Positions 16,127-25,255 are shown, counted from the stretch's first letter. The stretch: DNA of 64,000 nucleotides from Lachnospiraceae bacterium (GCA_014804675.1 JAAUZH010000007.1:1-64000), one strand, 5' to 3'. Made by a program: numbers and translations. Notes: generated from the sequence alone by a model not told the origin.

Positions 16127-17041
16127 TTATTGTATTTCCTGACAACTGCCATACTTTCGTAATATCTCAATATATTTTTGCCCAAGAATGCTAAGGGGCA
16201 TATTTTTACGCTTCACATATCCAATGGTCATGGTATCTTCCGTATCCAAAGGTACGGATACAAAATTGCCGCCATTTAACTCTTCACATATAATTCCGGA
16301 ACACAAGGTATAGCCCTGCATTCCAATCATCAGGTTCAGCATGGTTGCCCTGTCATCCGCCTTGATTATCTGCTTATAATCCAAAATGCTCAATACCTCT
16401 TCTGCAAAATAGAAAGAATTCTTTTCTCCCTGTTCAAATGACAGACAGGGATAGTCCTTCAGCTCGTCAAGCCCTATCGTTTCCTCTCCTGCCAAAGGGT
16501 GTCTTTTGCTTAGGTATACAGATACCCCGCATACAAACAGCGGGAAAAATTCCAATCCATTATCCGAAAAAATCTTTTGCATTGCCTTTTCATTAAATTC
16601 ATTTAAATACAGCACACCGATTTCACTTCTATAATCCCTTACATTATCAATTACCTCATGGGTTTTTGTTTCATGCACTGCTAATTCAAATTCACCTACG
16701 GAAAATTGACTGCATAATTGTATAAATGCTTCCACGGCAAAGGAATAATGCTGCATGGATACGCTGAACTTCTTTTTTGCCTGCTTATGCTCCATATATC
16801 TTTCGCCGATCATCTTATTCAGTTCCACCATCTGCCTTGCATAGCTTAAAAACTCTTCCCCTTCCGTTGTAACTACAATACCCCGGTTCGTCCTTATAAA
16901 TAATTCTATATGCAACTCATCTTCCAAATCCCTGACTGCACCAGACAATGCAGGCTGTGATACAAACAGCTCTGCTGCTGCTTTGTTCATTGATTTCGTA
17001 TCTGCGATTTTAACTGCATATATCAATTGTGTCAGTGTCAT
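16127..17041 (-). CDS. LysR-family transcriptional regulator
   Basis: 304 residues. The N-terminal HTH (MTLTQLIYAVKIADTKSMNK, then AAAELFVSQPALSGAVRDLE) is followed by a substrate-binding domain. Convergent with rrf2. Its promoter carries the same palindrome as cysK, so it is probably a member of the Rrf2-controlled sulfur regulon, comparable in role to CysB/YtlI-like activators (inference). The effector may be O-acetylserine or a similar metabolite; no direct evidence. Confidence 0.88.
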   Translation of the reverse strand: MTLTQLIYAVKIADTKSMNKAAAELFVSQPALSGAVRDLEDELHIELFIRTNRGIVVTTEGEEFLSYARQMVELNKMIGERYMEHKQAKKKFSVSMQHYSFAVEAFIQLCSQFSVGEFELAVHETKTHEVIDNVRDYRSEIGVLYLNEFNEKAMQKIFSDNGLEFFPLFVCGVSVYLSKRHPLAGEETIGLDELKDYPCLSFEQGEKNSFYFAEEVLSILDYKQIIKADDRATMLNLMIGMQGYTLCSGIICEELNGGNFVSVPLDTEDTMTIGYVKRKNMPLSILGQKYIEILRKYGSCQEIQ

Positions 17042-17071
17042 ATTCCTGCCTGCCCTTTCCTTCTATTTATT

Positions 17072-17129
17072 CCTATCTTTTTGATAGGTAATATAAGCAA
17101 AGTATAACATGAACAGTGAAAGTTTTCAA
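17072..17129 (-). promoter_or_regulatory. lysR promoter with palindromic operator
   Basis: Minus strand: -35 TTGAAA (17124-17129), 17 bp, -10 TATACT (17101-17106), then CCTATC-N5-GATAGG (17072-17088), identical in sequence to the cysK operator and again placed just after the transcription start. Confidence 0.72.
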
Positions 17130-17193
17130 CCAGATTATTGTTATCGTTACTAATGACATCCAAAGGCTATTATATAAAAATAATACCCGTAAT

Positions 17194-18093
17194 TTACTCC
17201 TCTTCCATGTCTTTTATACTCCATACTTTTAAAATCCCCGAAACATCCAAATCATTCTTCACCCGGGCGCTGTAAATCGCATCACCATCGCTATCCAAGA
17301 GTATAGCCAGATAGCGTGGTTCAGCACCTTCATCAGAAAGCTCATAAATATATGAACAGCCTGAAAATCCTCCTGGAACATTTGGCTCTCCAAATTCCTC
17401 TACAAATTCTGAATAACTGTGGGATGTTTCAAAGAACTTTTCTACCTGCGCCAGTGAAAGTTCCCGGTCAACAGGTGTAAATTTTTCCGGATATCCTCCT
17501 ATGAATCGCACCTCATAATCTACGTCACATTCTGTGAAAACCTGAAGAGCGCTCTCATCCCTGTCATCTCCCCCCTTATCCATCATTCCTGCCCTGCTCT
17601 CCGCAGCATATGCATACATTGCCTCACACTCATATTCTACCGAAACAAGACGGACTTTCTTTATCCCAATCTCATCCTTATCCTGATTGTTTGCATACAT
17701 CAGTGTAAAATCACACCAATAATATTTGCCGTTTGACACTACCGGAAATCCCGAATCTACTTCTGATGTGCTTATTTCCCCCATACTGTACGAACCATGC
17801 GCCATGCTGCCATCACGTTTACAGATATCGGTAGGACCACTATAACATTCTAACAGCTTATCAACGCTGTCATCAAACGTTTTGTCTTTCTTCCGGACAG
17901 CCGGAGCAAACATATCCTTGATTGCTTCTTTATCCCGGGCATCAAGGGCCTGAAAAAACTCATCCACTGTCTGATTATAAATTTCCTCCTCAGAACCAAT
18001 TGATAAGTACTTATTAAATCCACATCCGGTATGAAAGCAACAAAGCGCTGCCAGCAGGACCGCCATGCAAATATTTAAAACTTTCTTTCTCAT
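17194..18093 (-). CDS. DUF5104-like lipoprotein, copy A
   Basis: 299 residues, lipoprotein signal with lipobox HTGC (Cys at ~24), then a ~110-residue domain resembling DUF5104 (EIYNQTVDEFFQALDARDKE, FAPAVRKKD, DKLLECYSGP) and a C-terminal domain with FFETSHSYSEFVEEFGEPN. Nearly identical in its first ~80 residues to the gene at 19202-20104, with more divergence later. Surface-anchored, function unknown. Follows the DUF362 gene by 18 bp. Confidence 0.8.
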   Translation of the reverse strand: MRKKVLNICMAVLLAALCCFHTGCGFNKYLSIGSEEEIYNQTVDEFFQALDARDKEAIKDMFAPAVRKKDKTFDDSVDKLLECYSGPTDICKRDGSMAHGSYSMGEISTSEVDSGFPVVSNGKYYWCDFTLMYANNQDKDEIGIKKVRLVSVEYECEAMYAYAAESRAGMMDKGGDDRDESALQVFTECDVDYEVRFIGGYPEKFTPVDRELSLAQVEKFFETSHSYSEFVEEFGEPNVPGGFSGCSYIYELSDEGAEPRYLAILLDSDGDAIYSARVKNDLDVSGILKVWSIKDMEEE

Positions 18094-18111
18094 TTGTATT
18101 TCTCCATTTCT

Positions 18112-19017
18112 TTATTCATCCACTGAAATCAGCTCATAATTTCTTGTTCCTATGCCGATTTTCTCTCCATGCTCCACCGTATGGATTCCATGTCTGGATT
18201 CCATCCGTTCAATCAATGCCTTTCCATCCCCTGCAGCATATACCTGATCCACACATGCCTGATCCAGCGCTACCGGGTCCAGAGAAGCAAAAATACCGAT
18301 ATCTTCCATTTCCGGTTTTGCCGGATGGGAATCACAATCGCAGTCCACAGAAAGATTATTCATCACATTGATATAGAGAATATTGTCTCCCACATATTCT
18401 ACAATAGATTTTGCTGCTTCTGCCATGGATTCCAGAAAATCATCCTGGGGAGTATCCAGTCCAAAGCCTGTTTTTTCCTTTCCTGCACTGTGAATCCAGC
18501 TTTTTCCCATGGCCGAGGCAATACCAATGGACATATTTTTTAACACTCCTCCAAAACCGCCCATGGCATGGCCTTTAAAATGAGCCAGATTGATAAGGAA
18601 ATCATACTGCGACAGATGGGAACCCACATAATTTTCCTTCAGATGAGTTCCGCCATTCACCTTTAAGCTCATATCTCCATCTTCATCCATAATGTCAATA
18701 GGAGCTATGGCAGCAAAGCCGTGTTCCGCCATAACTTTCTTATGGGACTCTGTGTCTGCACGCCTTCCTCCATATGCGGTGTTGCATTCCACGATCGTAC
18801 CATCGGCTTCTTTTACAAGGGGAGCAATTAACTGTGGGGATAAAAAGTGATGACCGCCCGGTTCTCCGCTGGAAATCTTGACGGCTGTTTTCCCGGCAGC
18901 TTTTTTCCCCAATGCTTCATATACTTTCATAAGTCCTTCTGCATTGATGCTGCTTGTCATGTATACCTTTGCTGTCGCCTCATGGCTGCTATGTGTTTTT
19001 ACAAATACTGTTTTCAT
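18112..19017 (-). CDS. DUF362-family protein
   Basis: 301 residues resembling the DUF362 domain: VKISSGEPGGHHFLSP, ADGTIVECNTAYGG, NLAHFKGHAMGGFGGVLKN and ASLDPVALDQACVDQV. Many relatives carry a ferredoxin domain; none is present here. Function is not established. RBS GGAAGG upstream. A decayed copy of its last codons lies at 20123-20165, marking a local duplication together with the downstream lipoprotein. Confidence 0.85.
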   Translation of the reverse strand: MKTVFVKTHSSHEATAKVYMTSSINAEGLMKVYEALGKKAAGKTAVKISSGEPGGHHFLSPQLIAPLVKEADGTIVECNTAYGGRRADTESHKKVMAEHGFAAIAPIDIMDEDGDMSLKVNGGTHLKENYVGSHLSQYDFLINLAHFKGHAMGGFGGVLKNMSIGIASAMGKSWIHSAGKEKTGFGLDTPQDDFLESMAEAAKSIVEYVGDNILYINVMNNLSVDCDCDSHPAKPEMEDIGIFASLDPVALDQACVDQVYAAGDGKALIERMESRHGIHTVEHGEKIGIGTRNYELISVDE

Positions 19018-19056
19018 CCTTAATCCCTTCCTTTCCTTTTAATACCTTTTCCTTAT

Positions 19057-19179
19057 TTAACATTTCCTGCAATACTCCAAAATCATTTGGTAAAATAGCA
19101 AGGCACAAAAATAGCTGCCCAGCTTTTTCATTCCTTCATAAGCCTTGATCCGCCTTGCGTCATATATGACTCCATCCAT
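19057..19179 (-). CDS. small protein of unknown function
   Basis: 40 residues, ATG after AGAAGGAATTGCT. The start (MDGVIYDARRIKAYEGMK) is shared through the 45-bp repeat with the remnant after nifS. The rest (KLGSYFCALLFYQMILEYC) looks like a short hydrophobic tail and may be an out-of-frame or decayed continuation. Possibly the 5' end of a lost gene. Low confidence that it is expressed. Confidence 0.3.
   Translation of the reverse strand: MDGVIYDARRIKAYEGMKKLGSYFCALLFYQMILEYCRKC
19129..19173. repeat. 45-bp dispersed repeat, copy 2
   Basis: One mismatch to positions 470-514, about 18.6 kb apart and in the same orientation. Here it follows a start codon and ribosome site, so this copy is closer to the ancestral gene start. 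Confidence 0.75.
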
Positions 19180-19201
19180 AGCAATTCCTTCTTTCTGTGA
19201 T

Positions 19202-20104
19202 TCACTCTTTTTCCATGTCTTTCATACTCCATACTTTAGAAATCCCCATAACATCCAGATCATTCACCACCCAGGCGCTAAAAATCTCATCACTGTTGTT
19301 ATTGAGGGTTAAATCCAGATAGCAGGGCTCATCACCTTCATCGGAAAGCTCATAGACATAAGTGCCGCCTGTAAATCCTCCTGAAACATTTGGCTCTCCA
19401 AATTCCTTCACAAATTCTGAGTAACTGTATGATGTTTGAAAGAACTCTTCTACCTGTTCCTGTGAAAGCTCACGGTCAATGGGTGTAAATTTTTCCGGAT
19501 ATCCTCCAATAAATCGTACCTCATAATCTACGGAACATTCTGTTAAAACCAAAAGAGCGCTCTCATCACTGTCATCTCCCCCCTTATCCATCATTCCTGC
19601 CCTGCTCTCCGCAGCATATGCATACCTTGCCTCACACTCATATTCCATCGTTGCAAGCCGGACTTCCTTTATGCCAATCTCATCCTTATCCCAATCATTT
19701 CGATACATCAATGCAAAATCGCACCAATAATATTTACCATTCGACACTACCGGAAATCCTGAATCTACTTCTGCACTTCCTTTTCCATGGTCGTTATCGT
19801 ACGAACCATGCACCATGCCGCCATCACGTTTACAGATATCGGTAGGACCGCTATAACATTCCAGCAGCTTGTCAATATTCTCATCAAGTGTTTTGTCTTT
19901 CTTCCTGACAGATGGCGCAAACATATCCTTTAGCGCTTCTTTATCACGGGCATCAAGGGCCTGAAAAAAATCATCCACTGTCTGATTATAAATTTCCTCC
20001 TCAGAACCGATTGATAAGTACTTATTAAATCCACATCCGGTATGAAAGCAACAAAGCGCTGCCAGTAGGACCGCCATGCAAATATTTAAAACTTTCTTTC
20101 TCAT
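19202..20104 (-). CDS. DUF5104-like lipoprotein, copy B
   Basis: 300 residues. Same signal peptide and lipobox as copy A and clear homology along the whole length, differing mainly in ~100-115 (GSYDNDHGKGSAEV) and in the C-terminal ~60 residues. A tandem duplicate separated from copy A by the DUF362 gene. Membrane-anchored, unknown function. Confidence 0.8.
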   Translation of the reverse strand: MRKKVLNICMAVLLAALCCFHTGCGFNKYLSIGSEEEIYNQTVDDFFQALDARDKEALKDMFAPSVRKKDKTLDENIDKLLECYSGPTDICKRDGGMVHGSYDNDHGKGSAEVDSGFPVVSNGKYYWCDFALMYRNDWDKDEIGIKEVRLATMEYECEARYAYAAESRAGMMDKGGDDSDESALLVLTECSVDYEVRFIGGYPEKFTPIDRELSQEQVEEFFQTSYSYSEFVKEFGEPNVSGGFTGGTYVYELSDEGDEPCYLDLTLNNNSDEIFSAWVVNDLDVMGISKVWSMKDMEKE

Positions 20105-20122
20105 TTGTTTTTCTCCCTTTCT

Positions 20123-20165
20123 TTACTCATCTAACGAAATCCGTTCATTTTTCTCGTCCCATACT
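20123..20165 (-). pseudogene. decayed 3' end of a second DUF362 gene
   Basis: Just upstream of lipoprotein copy B one frame reads NERISLDE-stop, matching the NYELISVDE-stop end of the intact DUF362 protein. The next bases (AAAGAAAGGGAG) match the same intergenic spacer. The rest of the gene was lost before the nik genes, so the duplicated unit was 'DUF362 plus lipoprotein'. Confidence 0.6.
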
Positions 20166-20176
20166 GATTTCCGGCT

Positions 20177-20914
20177 TTATAATGCCTGCATATTTTCCAA
20201 GGATAATGGCAGCTCCAGACCGTTTTCACATAAAAGCTTCTGATTCATAAGTATATCCCTTGTATTCCCATCACGAATAATATGCCCGCCAGCAATCAGA
20301 ATCGTTCTTGGACAGGTGTCCAGAATCAAATCCAGATCATGGGAAGCAATGATCTTTAGTCCCTTCATTTCTTTTATCATATGTATCAGGTTCTTCCGGT
20401 TCCTTGGGTCCAACGCTATGGACGGTTCGTCAAACAGCAGGATTTCCGGTTCCATGGAAAGAATCGTGGCAATGGAGACCAGTTTTTTCTGCCCGCCGGA
20501 AAGCCGGTAGATCTGTCTGTCTTTCCATTCTTCCATATGTACCTGTTTCAGCGCCTGTAGAACCCTTCTTTCCACTTCCTCCCTGGAACACCCATAATTG
20601 CGGGGGCCAAAGGCCACATCCTCATATACCGTGGAAAGAAACAATTGACTATCCGAATCCTGAAAAACATATCCGATTTTTCTTCTGACTTCTTCCAGAC
20701 TTTTTTTCTCCACCTCCACTCCATCTGCCTGAATGCTTCCCTGATGACCTGATAACAAGCCCACAAGAAGTTTTAAAATCGTTGACTTGCCTGTCCCGTT
20801 GGCTCCAATCAGCCCCACCCTCTCTCCTTCTTCAATCCGAAAGCTCATATCGGAAAGCACGTCCCTCTTTCCATCATAGGAAAATGTAAGATGGCTTACT
20901 TTTATTTCCGCCAT
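20177..20914 (-). CDS. nikO: ECF-type nickel/cobalt transporter ATPase
   Basis: 245 residues. Walker A GANGTGKST, signature LSGGQKKLVSIA, Walker B ILLFDEPS, H-loop IIASHD, Q-loop VFQDSD; closest to CbiO/NikO. It energises metal uptake by the NikMN-NikQ complex at the membrane. Last gene of the lar-nik operon, 18 bp after nikQ. With LarB/E/C upstream the metal is almost certainly nickel. Confidence 0.9.
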   Translation of the reverse strand: MAEIKVSHLTFSYDGKRDVLSDMSFRIEEGERVGLIGANGTGKSTILKLLVGLLSGHQGSIQADGVEVEKKSLEEVRRKIGYVFQDSDSQLFLSTVYEDVAFGPRNYGCSREEVERRVLQALKQVHMEEWKDRQIYRLSGGQKKLVSIATILSMEPEILLFDEPSIALDPRNRKNLIHMIKEMKGLKIIASHDLDLILDTCPRTILIAGGHIIRDGNTRDILMNQKLLCENGLELPLSLENMQAL

Positions 20915-20932
20915 GACTAACCTCCATTTCCT

Positions 20933-21742
20933 TTATCCCAATAGATTTCCCACCATTTGAAAAACCGGAAAAACTCTTAAAAACAACAATACCAGCGTCC
21001 ATGCAACTGCATAAATACCACTAAGTCCCCTGCTTATCCGCCCGCCTAATACTTCCTGCTGCCGGTATTCACCCTGATAGCCTCTAAGAAGCATGCTGTC
21101 ATATATGTCCCCGGCCCGCTCCATAGTTCTTAATAACAACAGTCCCACAAAGGAACCCCATGTCCGTATATGAATCCCTTTTTGCCCCGGCGCCCTTAAC
21201 TGATAGGCCTGTGACATCCTCTGCACCTCCTTCAGCAGAAGAATGAGATAGCGGTAAATCAGTAAAATCACAGTCACGCCGCCTTTTGGTACGCCAAAGG
21301 TACGAAGAGCGGCACAAATACCCTCTATCCCGGTTTCCATCAGCAGAAAATATGCCGCATATACGGTCAGCATCCCTTTTATCAGTAATGTTGCCATGGA
21401 AATCATACCGCCTGTTATATGCATGCTTCCAAGGCAGAATATGACATTTCTGTCAAAAAACAGGTTAGCCGTTCCCAAGAGCACTATCAGCAATAGAATA
21501 TACCGGATTCTTTTCAGTCCCTTCCAAAAGGAAAACTCTTCCCATATTCCGGTTATGAACAGATAAAGCCACATGCTAAGCAGTCCCATCACATTATATT
21601 TATGAAAGGAAACTGTAATAAGAATAAACAGGACGCACACAAACAGTCTGGAAGCAGGATGTATCCGGCTTTTACTGCTCCTCTTTCCCGCTTCGCTGTC
21701 CACTTCATGGAGCATGGCAACGGCCTGCTGCAGCTTATTCAT
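20933..21742 (-). CDS. nikQ: ECF transporter transmembrane T component
   Basis: 269 residues, CbiQ/NikQ family with about five or six membrane segments and a cytoplasmic coupling helix region (SQAYQLRAPGQKG, then RTMERAGDIYDSMLLRGYQG). It couples the ATPase to the substrate-binding NikMN. Overlaps the nikMN stop by a few bases, showing translational coupling. Confidence 0.9.
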   Translation of the reverse strand: MNKLQQAVAMLHEVDSEAGKRSSKSRIHPASRLFVCVLFILITVSFHKYNVMGLLSMWLYLFITGIWEEFSFWKGLKRIRYILLLIVLLGTANLFFDRNVIFCLGSMHITGGMISMATLLIKGMLTVYAAYFLLMETGIEGICAALRTFGVPKGGVTVILLIYRYLILLLKEVQRMSQAYQLRAPGQKGIHIRTWGSFVGLLLLRTMERAGDIYDSMLLRGYQGEYRQQEVLGGRISRGLSGIYAVAWTLVLLFLRVFPVFQMVGNLLG

Positions 21743-22769
21743 GTCCTTCCTTCCCTTTTCCCGATTTCATATCCGCTGTTTTCCTTTTTCCAAACAACTT
21801 CAAAGTATAGCAGCCTAATATACATACAGCTGTAACTGCCACTCCTCCAAGGATACCGGAAACAGAAGTTCCTGCTGCAGATTCACTTCCCTTGAATTGA
21901 TAATCCGGCAATAGCGCCACAGCATCCTGTACTCCCGCTGCCCTGTCGTAAATCCCTCCTGCCGTTTCAAGCTCCATCGTTCCTGCTGCTTTTTCCATAG
22001 ACCATTCCAATCCGTCCGGGTAGGCAGAAGCTGCCAAAGACAATGCCCCTCCAATCACCAATGTGGAAAAGACCAAAACCGCTATCGTCTTCTTTTGAGA
22101 CAGTTTCCCTGTTCCACTTTCTTTTACGCCATATCCCCACAGCATTTCCGGTCTTGCCTCATAAAGAAATACAAGGACTGCTGCCGTTATCAACCCTTCC
22201 ACCAGACCGATTGCAAGATGGATTGGCTGCATCGCTGCCAGAAATATCAAAAACGGCAGTTGGGTAACCCCGGAAAATAATGTTTCCAGAGTAACAGAAA
22301 ATGCCCCCAGCTGCAAGGTCAGCATACATCCCACAATAGACGAAACAGCAATCTTTTTCTTTGACATTCCTTTTTTCATCATCCATTTCCAGATAAGCCC
22401 GCCGCCTACAAAGCACCCGTAGAATGCCATATTCCATATATTAGCTCCAAGAGCCAACACGCCTCCGTCAGCAAACAGAAGAGCCTGTATAAGCAACACT
22501 CCTATCATCGTTAAAAATCCCGCTTCCGGCCCCAGAATTGCGGACAAAAGCATTCCCCCGCACAGATGTCCGGAAGAACCGGTTCCCGGTATGGTAAAAT
22601 TTATCATCTGGGCAGCAAATACAAAGGCGCCCATGACTCCCATAACCGGTATCTTTTCCGGTTCGCCTGATTGTCTTACTTTTTTTACGGAATATCCCAT
22701 GGCCCCGCCGGAACAAAGGTACATAGTCCCTGCCACAGCCGGGGCAATGAGGGCATCTGCCATATGCAT
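21735..22769 (-). CDS. nikMN: ECF nickel transporter substrate-binding NikMN fusion
   Basis: Start chosen at MHMADALIAPAVAG, where the N-terminal Met-His chelates the metal in CbiM/NikM proteins; GGAGG lies just upstream, and an open extension to 22805 is rejected. About 345 residues: M domain with ~7 membrane helices (HLCGGMLLSAILGPEAGF), then an N-type region (YPDGLEWSMEK, a periplasmic loop and a last membrane helix). This is the NikM2N-like arrangement. Follows larC by 20 bp. Confidence 0.88.
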   Translation of the reverse strand: MHMADALIAPAVAGTMYLCSGGAMGYSVKKVRQSGEPEKIPVMGVMGAFVFAAQMINFTIPGTGSSGHLCGGMLLSAILGPEAGFLTMIGVLLIQALLFADGGVLALGANIWNMAFYGCFVGGGLIWKWMMKKGMSKKKIAVSSIVGCMLTLQLGAFSVTLETLFSGVTQLPFLIFLAAMQPIHLAIGLVEGLITAAVLVFLYEARPEMLWGYGVKESGTGKLSQKKTIAVLVFSTLVIGGALSLAASAYPDGLEWSMEKAAGTMELETAGGIYDRAAGVQDAVALLPDYQFKGSESAAGTSVSGILGGVAVTAVCILGCYTLKLFGKRKTADMKSGKGKEGHE

Positions 22770-22789
22770 GTTCTTTTCCTCCTGCTTGT

Positions 22790-24157
22790 CTAACTTTTCC
22801 TGCACTGCTCAACAATCATCTGGTAAGCCTCCTGAAAGGATAATCCGCTCTGCCCACAGATTGCTGCCACACTGTCATATTCCGGGTAAAGTCTTGTCTG
22901 CTCTCCAATCCGGCATTTTTTTACCACAGCCTGGCCGTAAGGTGTCTGGACTGTTTCCAGTTCTCTTTCCAGTACGGTTCTCTCCATCTCCATCCTTCTG
23001 ATACCGATTGTGGTGGTTTCCTGAAAGATGATCTGTTCCAGTTTCGGTATATCTTCTTTCTTGCAGATGACATTCAACTGCCATGCCGGCCTGTTTTTCT
23101 TCATAAAGACAGGCATATAATGTACATCCCTTGCTCCTGCTTCAAACAACCGCTCCATTACATAACCAAGGGCTTCTCCGGTACAATCATCCACATTGCT
23201 TTCCAGCTTATAAATCGTATCTTTTTCCTGGGAATCCGCTTCAATCAACATGGCCCTTAACATACTTGGATGCTCATAATTCCGCTTTCCGGCGCCGATT
23301 CCCGTTTCTTTTATGGAAAATTCCTTTGGAAGCTTATCCCCGGTTCTGATTGCCGCAACGATTGCTGCTCCTGTAGGAGTCACGAATTCTCCCTGCACAT
23401 TCATGATTTCCACTTTCAGGGCATGGGTCTTTAAAATATTGGCAACTGCCGGAACGGGCACCGGCAATACTCCATGCTGGCACCTTACTGTACCGGTTCC
23501 CTCACATAATTTTGGTACGATGACCTGATCGATTTTCAGATTATCAAGGCATACTGCCACAGCCACAATATCCACAATGGAGTCGATTGCTCCCACTTCA
23601 TGGAAATGCACCTGCTCTATTGGCACATTATGGGCTTTTGCTTCCGCTTCCGCCAGAATATGAAAAATCCTTTCTGCAAGATTTCCTGCATTTTTTGTCA
23701 TATTGCATTGTGCAAGAATGTGTTTGATTTCCTGAATGCCTCTATGTTCATGAGGATGGGTGTGGGCATGAGTATGCTCATGGGCACACAGGCTATTCTC
23801 CCCTTGCTCTTCCTGCTGCCCTTCTTTATGATGATGGTTACTTGTCTGCAGCTCTTCTCCGTGATGATAGTGAGCCGTCTGCTCTTCTTCACCGTGGTGA
23901 TGCTCCTCATGATGTCCATGCAGATATTCCATATCATGATCATGATTTTCATGGTGCTCATCCAGGATCACACGGAAATCACAGCAGTCTATTCCTGCTT
24001 TCTTTACCCTGCCGATTTCTATTGAAAAGCCTTTTACCGGAATACTGTTCAATGCTTTCATAAGCACATCCTGATCAGCCCCTAAGTCCAACAGAGCCGC
24101 CACCGTCATGTCGCCGCTGATTCCGGCAGTGCATTCCAAATATAATGTATCTCCCAT
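22790..24157 (-). CDS. larC: nickel-pincer cofactor nickel insertase LarC
   Basis: 455 residues. LarC uses CTP to insert nickel into the dithiolated pyridinium nucleotide made by LarB and LarE. N-terminus LYLECTAGISGDMTVAALLD; central HFHEVGAIDSIVDI and GEFVTPTGAAI; C-terminal domain with SNVDDCTGEALGY. Residues ~66-140 form a His/Glu-rich loop with over 20 histidines, a likely nickel store. In some species larC is split by a programmed frameshift; here it is one frame. Separated from larE by a large inverted repeat. Confidence 0.92.
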   Translation of the reverse strand: MGDTLYLECTAGISGDMTVAALLDLGADQDVLMKALNSIPVKGFSIEIGRVKKAGIDCCDFRVILDEHHENHDHDMEYLHGHHEEHHHGEEEQTAHYHHGEELQTSNHHHKEGQQEEQGENSLCAHEHTHAHTHPHEHRGIQEIKHILAQCNMTKNAGNLAERIFHILAEAEAKAHNVPIEQVHFHEVGAIDSIVDIVAVAVCLDNLKIDQVIVPKLCEGTGTVRCQHGVLPVPVPAVANILKTHALKVEIMNVQGEFVTPTGAAIVAAIRTGDKLPKEFSIKETGIGAGKRNYEHPSMLRAMLIEADSQEKDTIYKLESNVDDCTGEALGYVMERLFEAGARDVHYMPVFMKKNRPAWQLNVICKKEDIPKLEQIIFQETTTIGIRRMEMERTVLERELETVQTPYGQAVVKKCRIGEQTRLYPEYDSVAAICGQSGLSFQEAYQMIVEQCRKS

Positions 24158-24212
24158 ATGCTCTCCTTTTTGCTATTATCTTATATTCTTATTGGAAAGT
24201 GACAGTCCAGCC

Positions 24213-24406
24213 CTCAGTTTTCCCCCGCAGGAATCGGGAGCGGCTGCTGACAGAACATGATTTCTAAAGGCGCCCTTATAAAAACGCCAGCGCTTAGCCA
24301 GGTATTTTCGAGCTTAGCACTGCTACGTTTTTATCAGCGCGGAAGCGTGGCGACGTAGAAACATGTTCTGCCGGCAGCCGTTCCCGATTCCTGCAGGGGA
24401 AAACTG
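24213..24406. repeat. long inverted repeat between larE and larC
   Basis: Arms of ~45 bp: the left starts CAGTTTTCCCCCGCAGGAAT (24213) and the right ends ATTCCTGCAGGGGAAAACTG (24406), with GCGGCTGCTGACAGAACATG opposite CATGTTCTGCCGGCAGCCG. The ~100-bp centre contains a second inverted repeat, ATAAAAACG/CGTTTTTAT, and GCTTAGC twice. The RNA would fold into one ~190-nt hairpin inside the lar-nik transcript. It is the sort of sequence expected of an intergenic BIME/MITE-like element. It fills the only large gap (275 bp) in the operon. Confidence 0.8.
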
Positions 24407-24432
24407 AAGACTGAAGTGTTACATTGGAAAAT

Positions 24433-25254
24433 TCAATTCCTGATTCCTATATCCATGCTTCCGGAACGAAATCCTTCCAAATCCAGCGTGATATAGGAAT
24501 ACCCCAGCTCCTTCAAATATGCCGCCACTTCCCTTTTTTTTTCTAAAAGCCCGGCCATATAGTCTTCATCCACTTCAATACGGGCTATTTCACCGTGTAC
24601 CCGTAACCTGATATTATATAATCCCAACGCCCTTAAAAATGCTTCTCCCTGTTCCACATGTTTCAGCTTCAAAGGGGTCAACGTTTCTCCATAGGGAAAA
24701 CGGGTGGCAAGACATGGGGCTGAGGGTCTGTCCGCTACAGATATGCCATATTGGGAAGCCAGCTTCCGCACCTCTGTTTTGGTCAATCCGGCTTCCTTTA
24801 AAGGACTTTTGATACCCAGCTCCTCAACCGCCCTGATTCCCGGACGATATACCAGAAGGTCATCTGCATTGGTTCCTTCCATTAAGATTGCAGCGCCTAA
24901 CCGCTCCGCTTTTTCCTTCATCTCCCCAAAGAGATATTTTTTGCACCGATAGCAGCGGTCAACAGGATTTTGAAGGATATCCGCCTGTTTTAGCTCTTTT
25001 ATCTTTAGCAGAATATGTTCTGCCCCTGCCTCTTTTGCTACTTTCCCTGCAATTTTTCTATCGCCCGCCGGATGCAGCTCTGTATCGGCTGTAATCCCAT
25101 AGACAATCGTTCCCTGTTCTTTTGCATATGTCACAGCCATTTTTAGTAAAAGGCTGCTGTCGACTCCCCCGGAAAAGGCAACTGCCACATTTTGTTGTGC
25201 ATATCCTTTCATCATGGCATGGAGCCTGTTATATTTTTCTTCGTATGAATCCAT
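24433..25254 (-). CDS. larE: pyridinium-3,5-biscarboxylic acid mononucleotide sulfurtransferase LarE
   Basis: 273 residues. PP-loop SGGVDSS near the N-terminus activates the substrate carboxylates with ATP; sulfur is then added. Cysteines occur in RCYRCKKY (C-X2-C) and in SAPCLATRFPYG, the position of the sacrificial Cys of the Lactobacillus enzyme. Three such Cys fit the Fe-S cluster-dependent LarE type rather than the sacrificial type (family knowledge plus inference). One base after the larB stop. Confidence 0.92.
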   Translation of the reverse strand: MDSYEEKYNRLHAMMKGYAQQNVAVAFSGGVDSSLLLKMAVTYAKEQGTIVYGITADTELHPAGDRKIAGKVAKEAGAEHILLKIKELKQADILQNPVDRCYRCKKYLFGEMKEKAERLGAAILMEGTNADDLLVYRPGIRAVEELGIKSPLKEAGLTKTEVRKLASQYGISVADRPSAPCLATRFPYGETLTPLKLKHVEQGEAFLRALGLYNIRLRVHGEIARIEVDEDYMAGLLEKKREVAAYLKELGYSYITLDLEGFRSGSMDIGIRN

Positions 25255-25255
25255 A

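Noticed and set aside
23600..24025. Met-rich plus-strand frame opposite the larC His-rich loop
   Set aside because: His codons CAT/CAC read as ATG/GTG on the other strand; not a gene.
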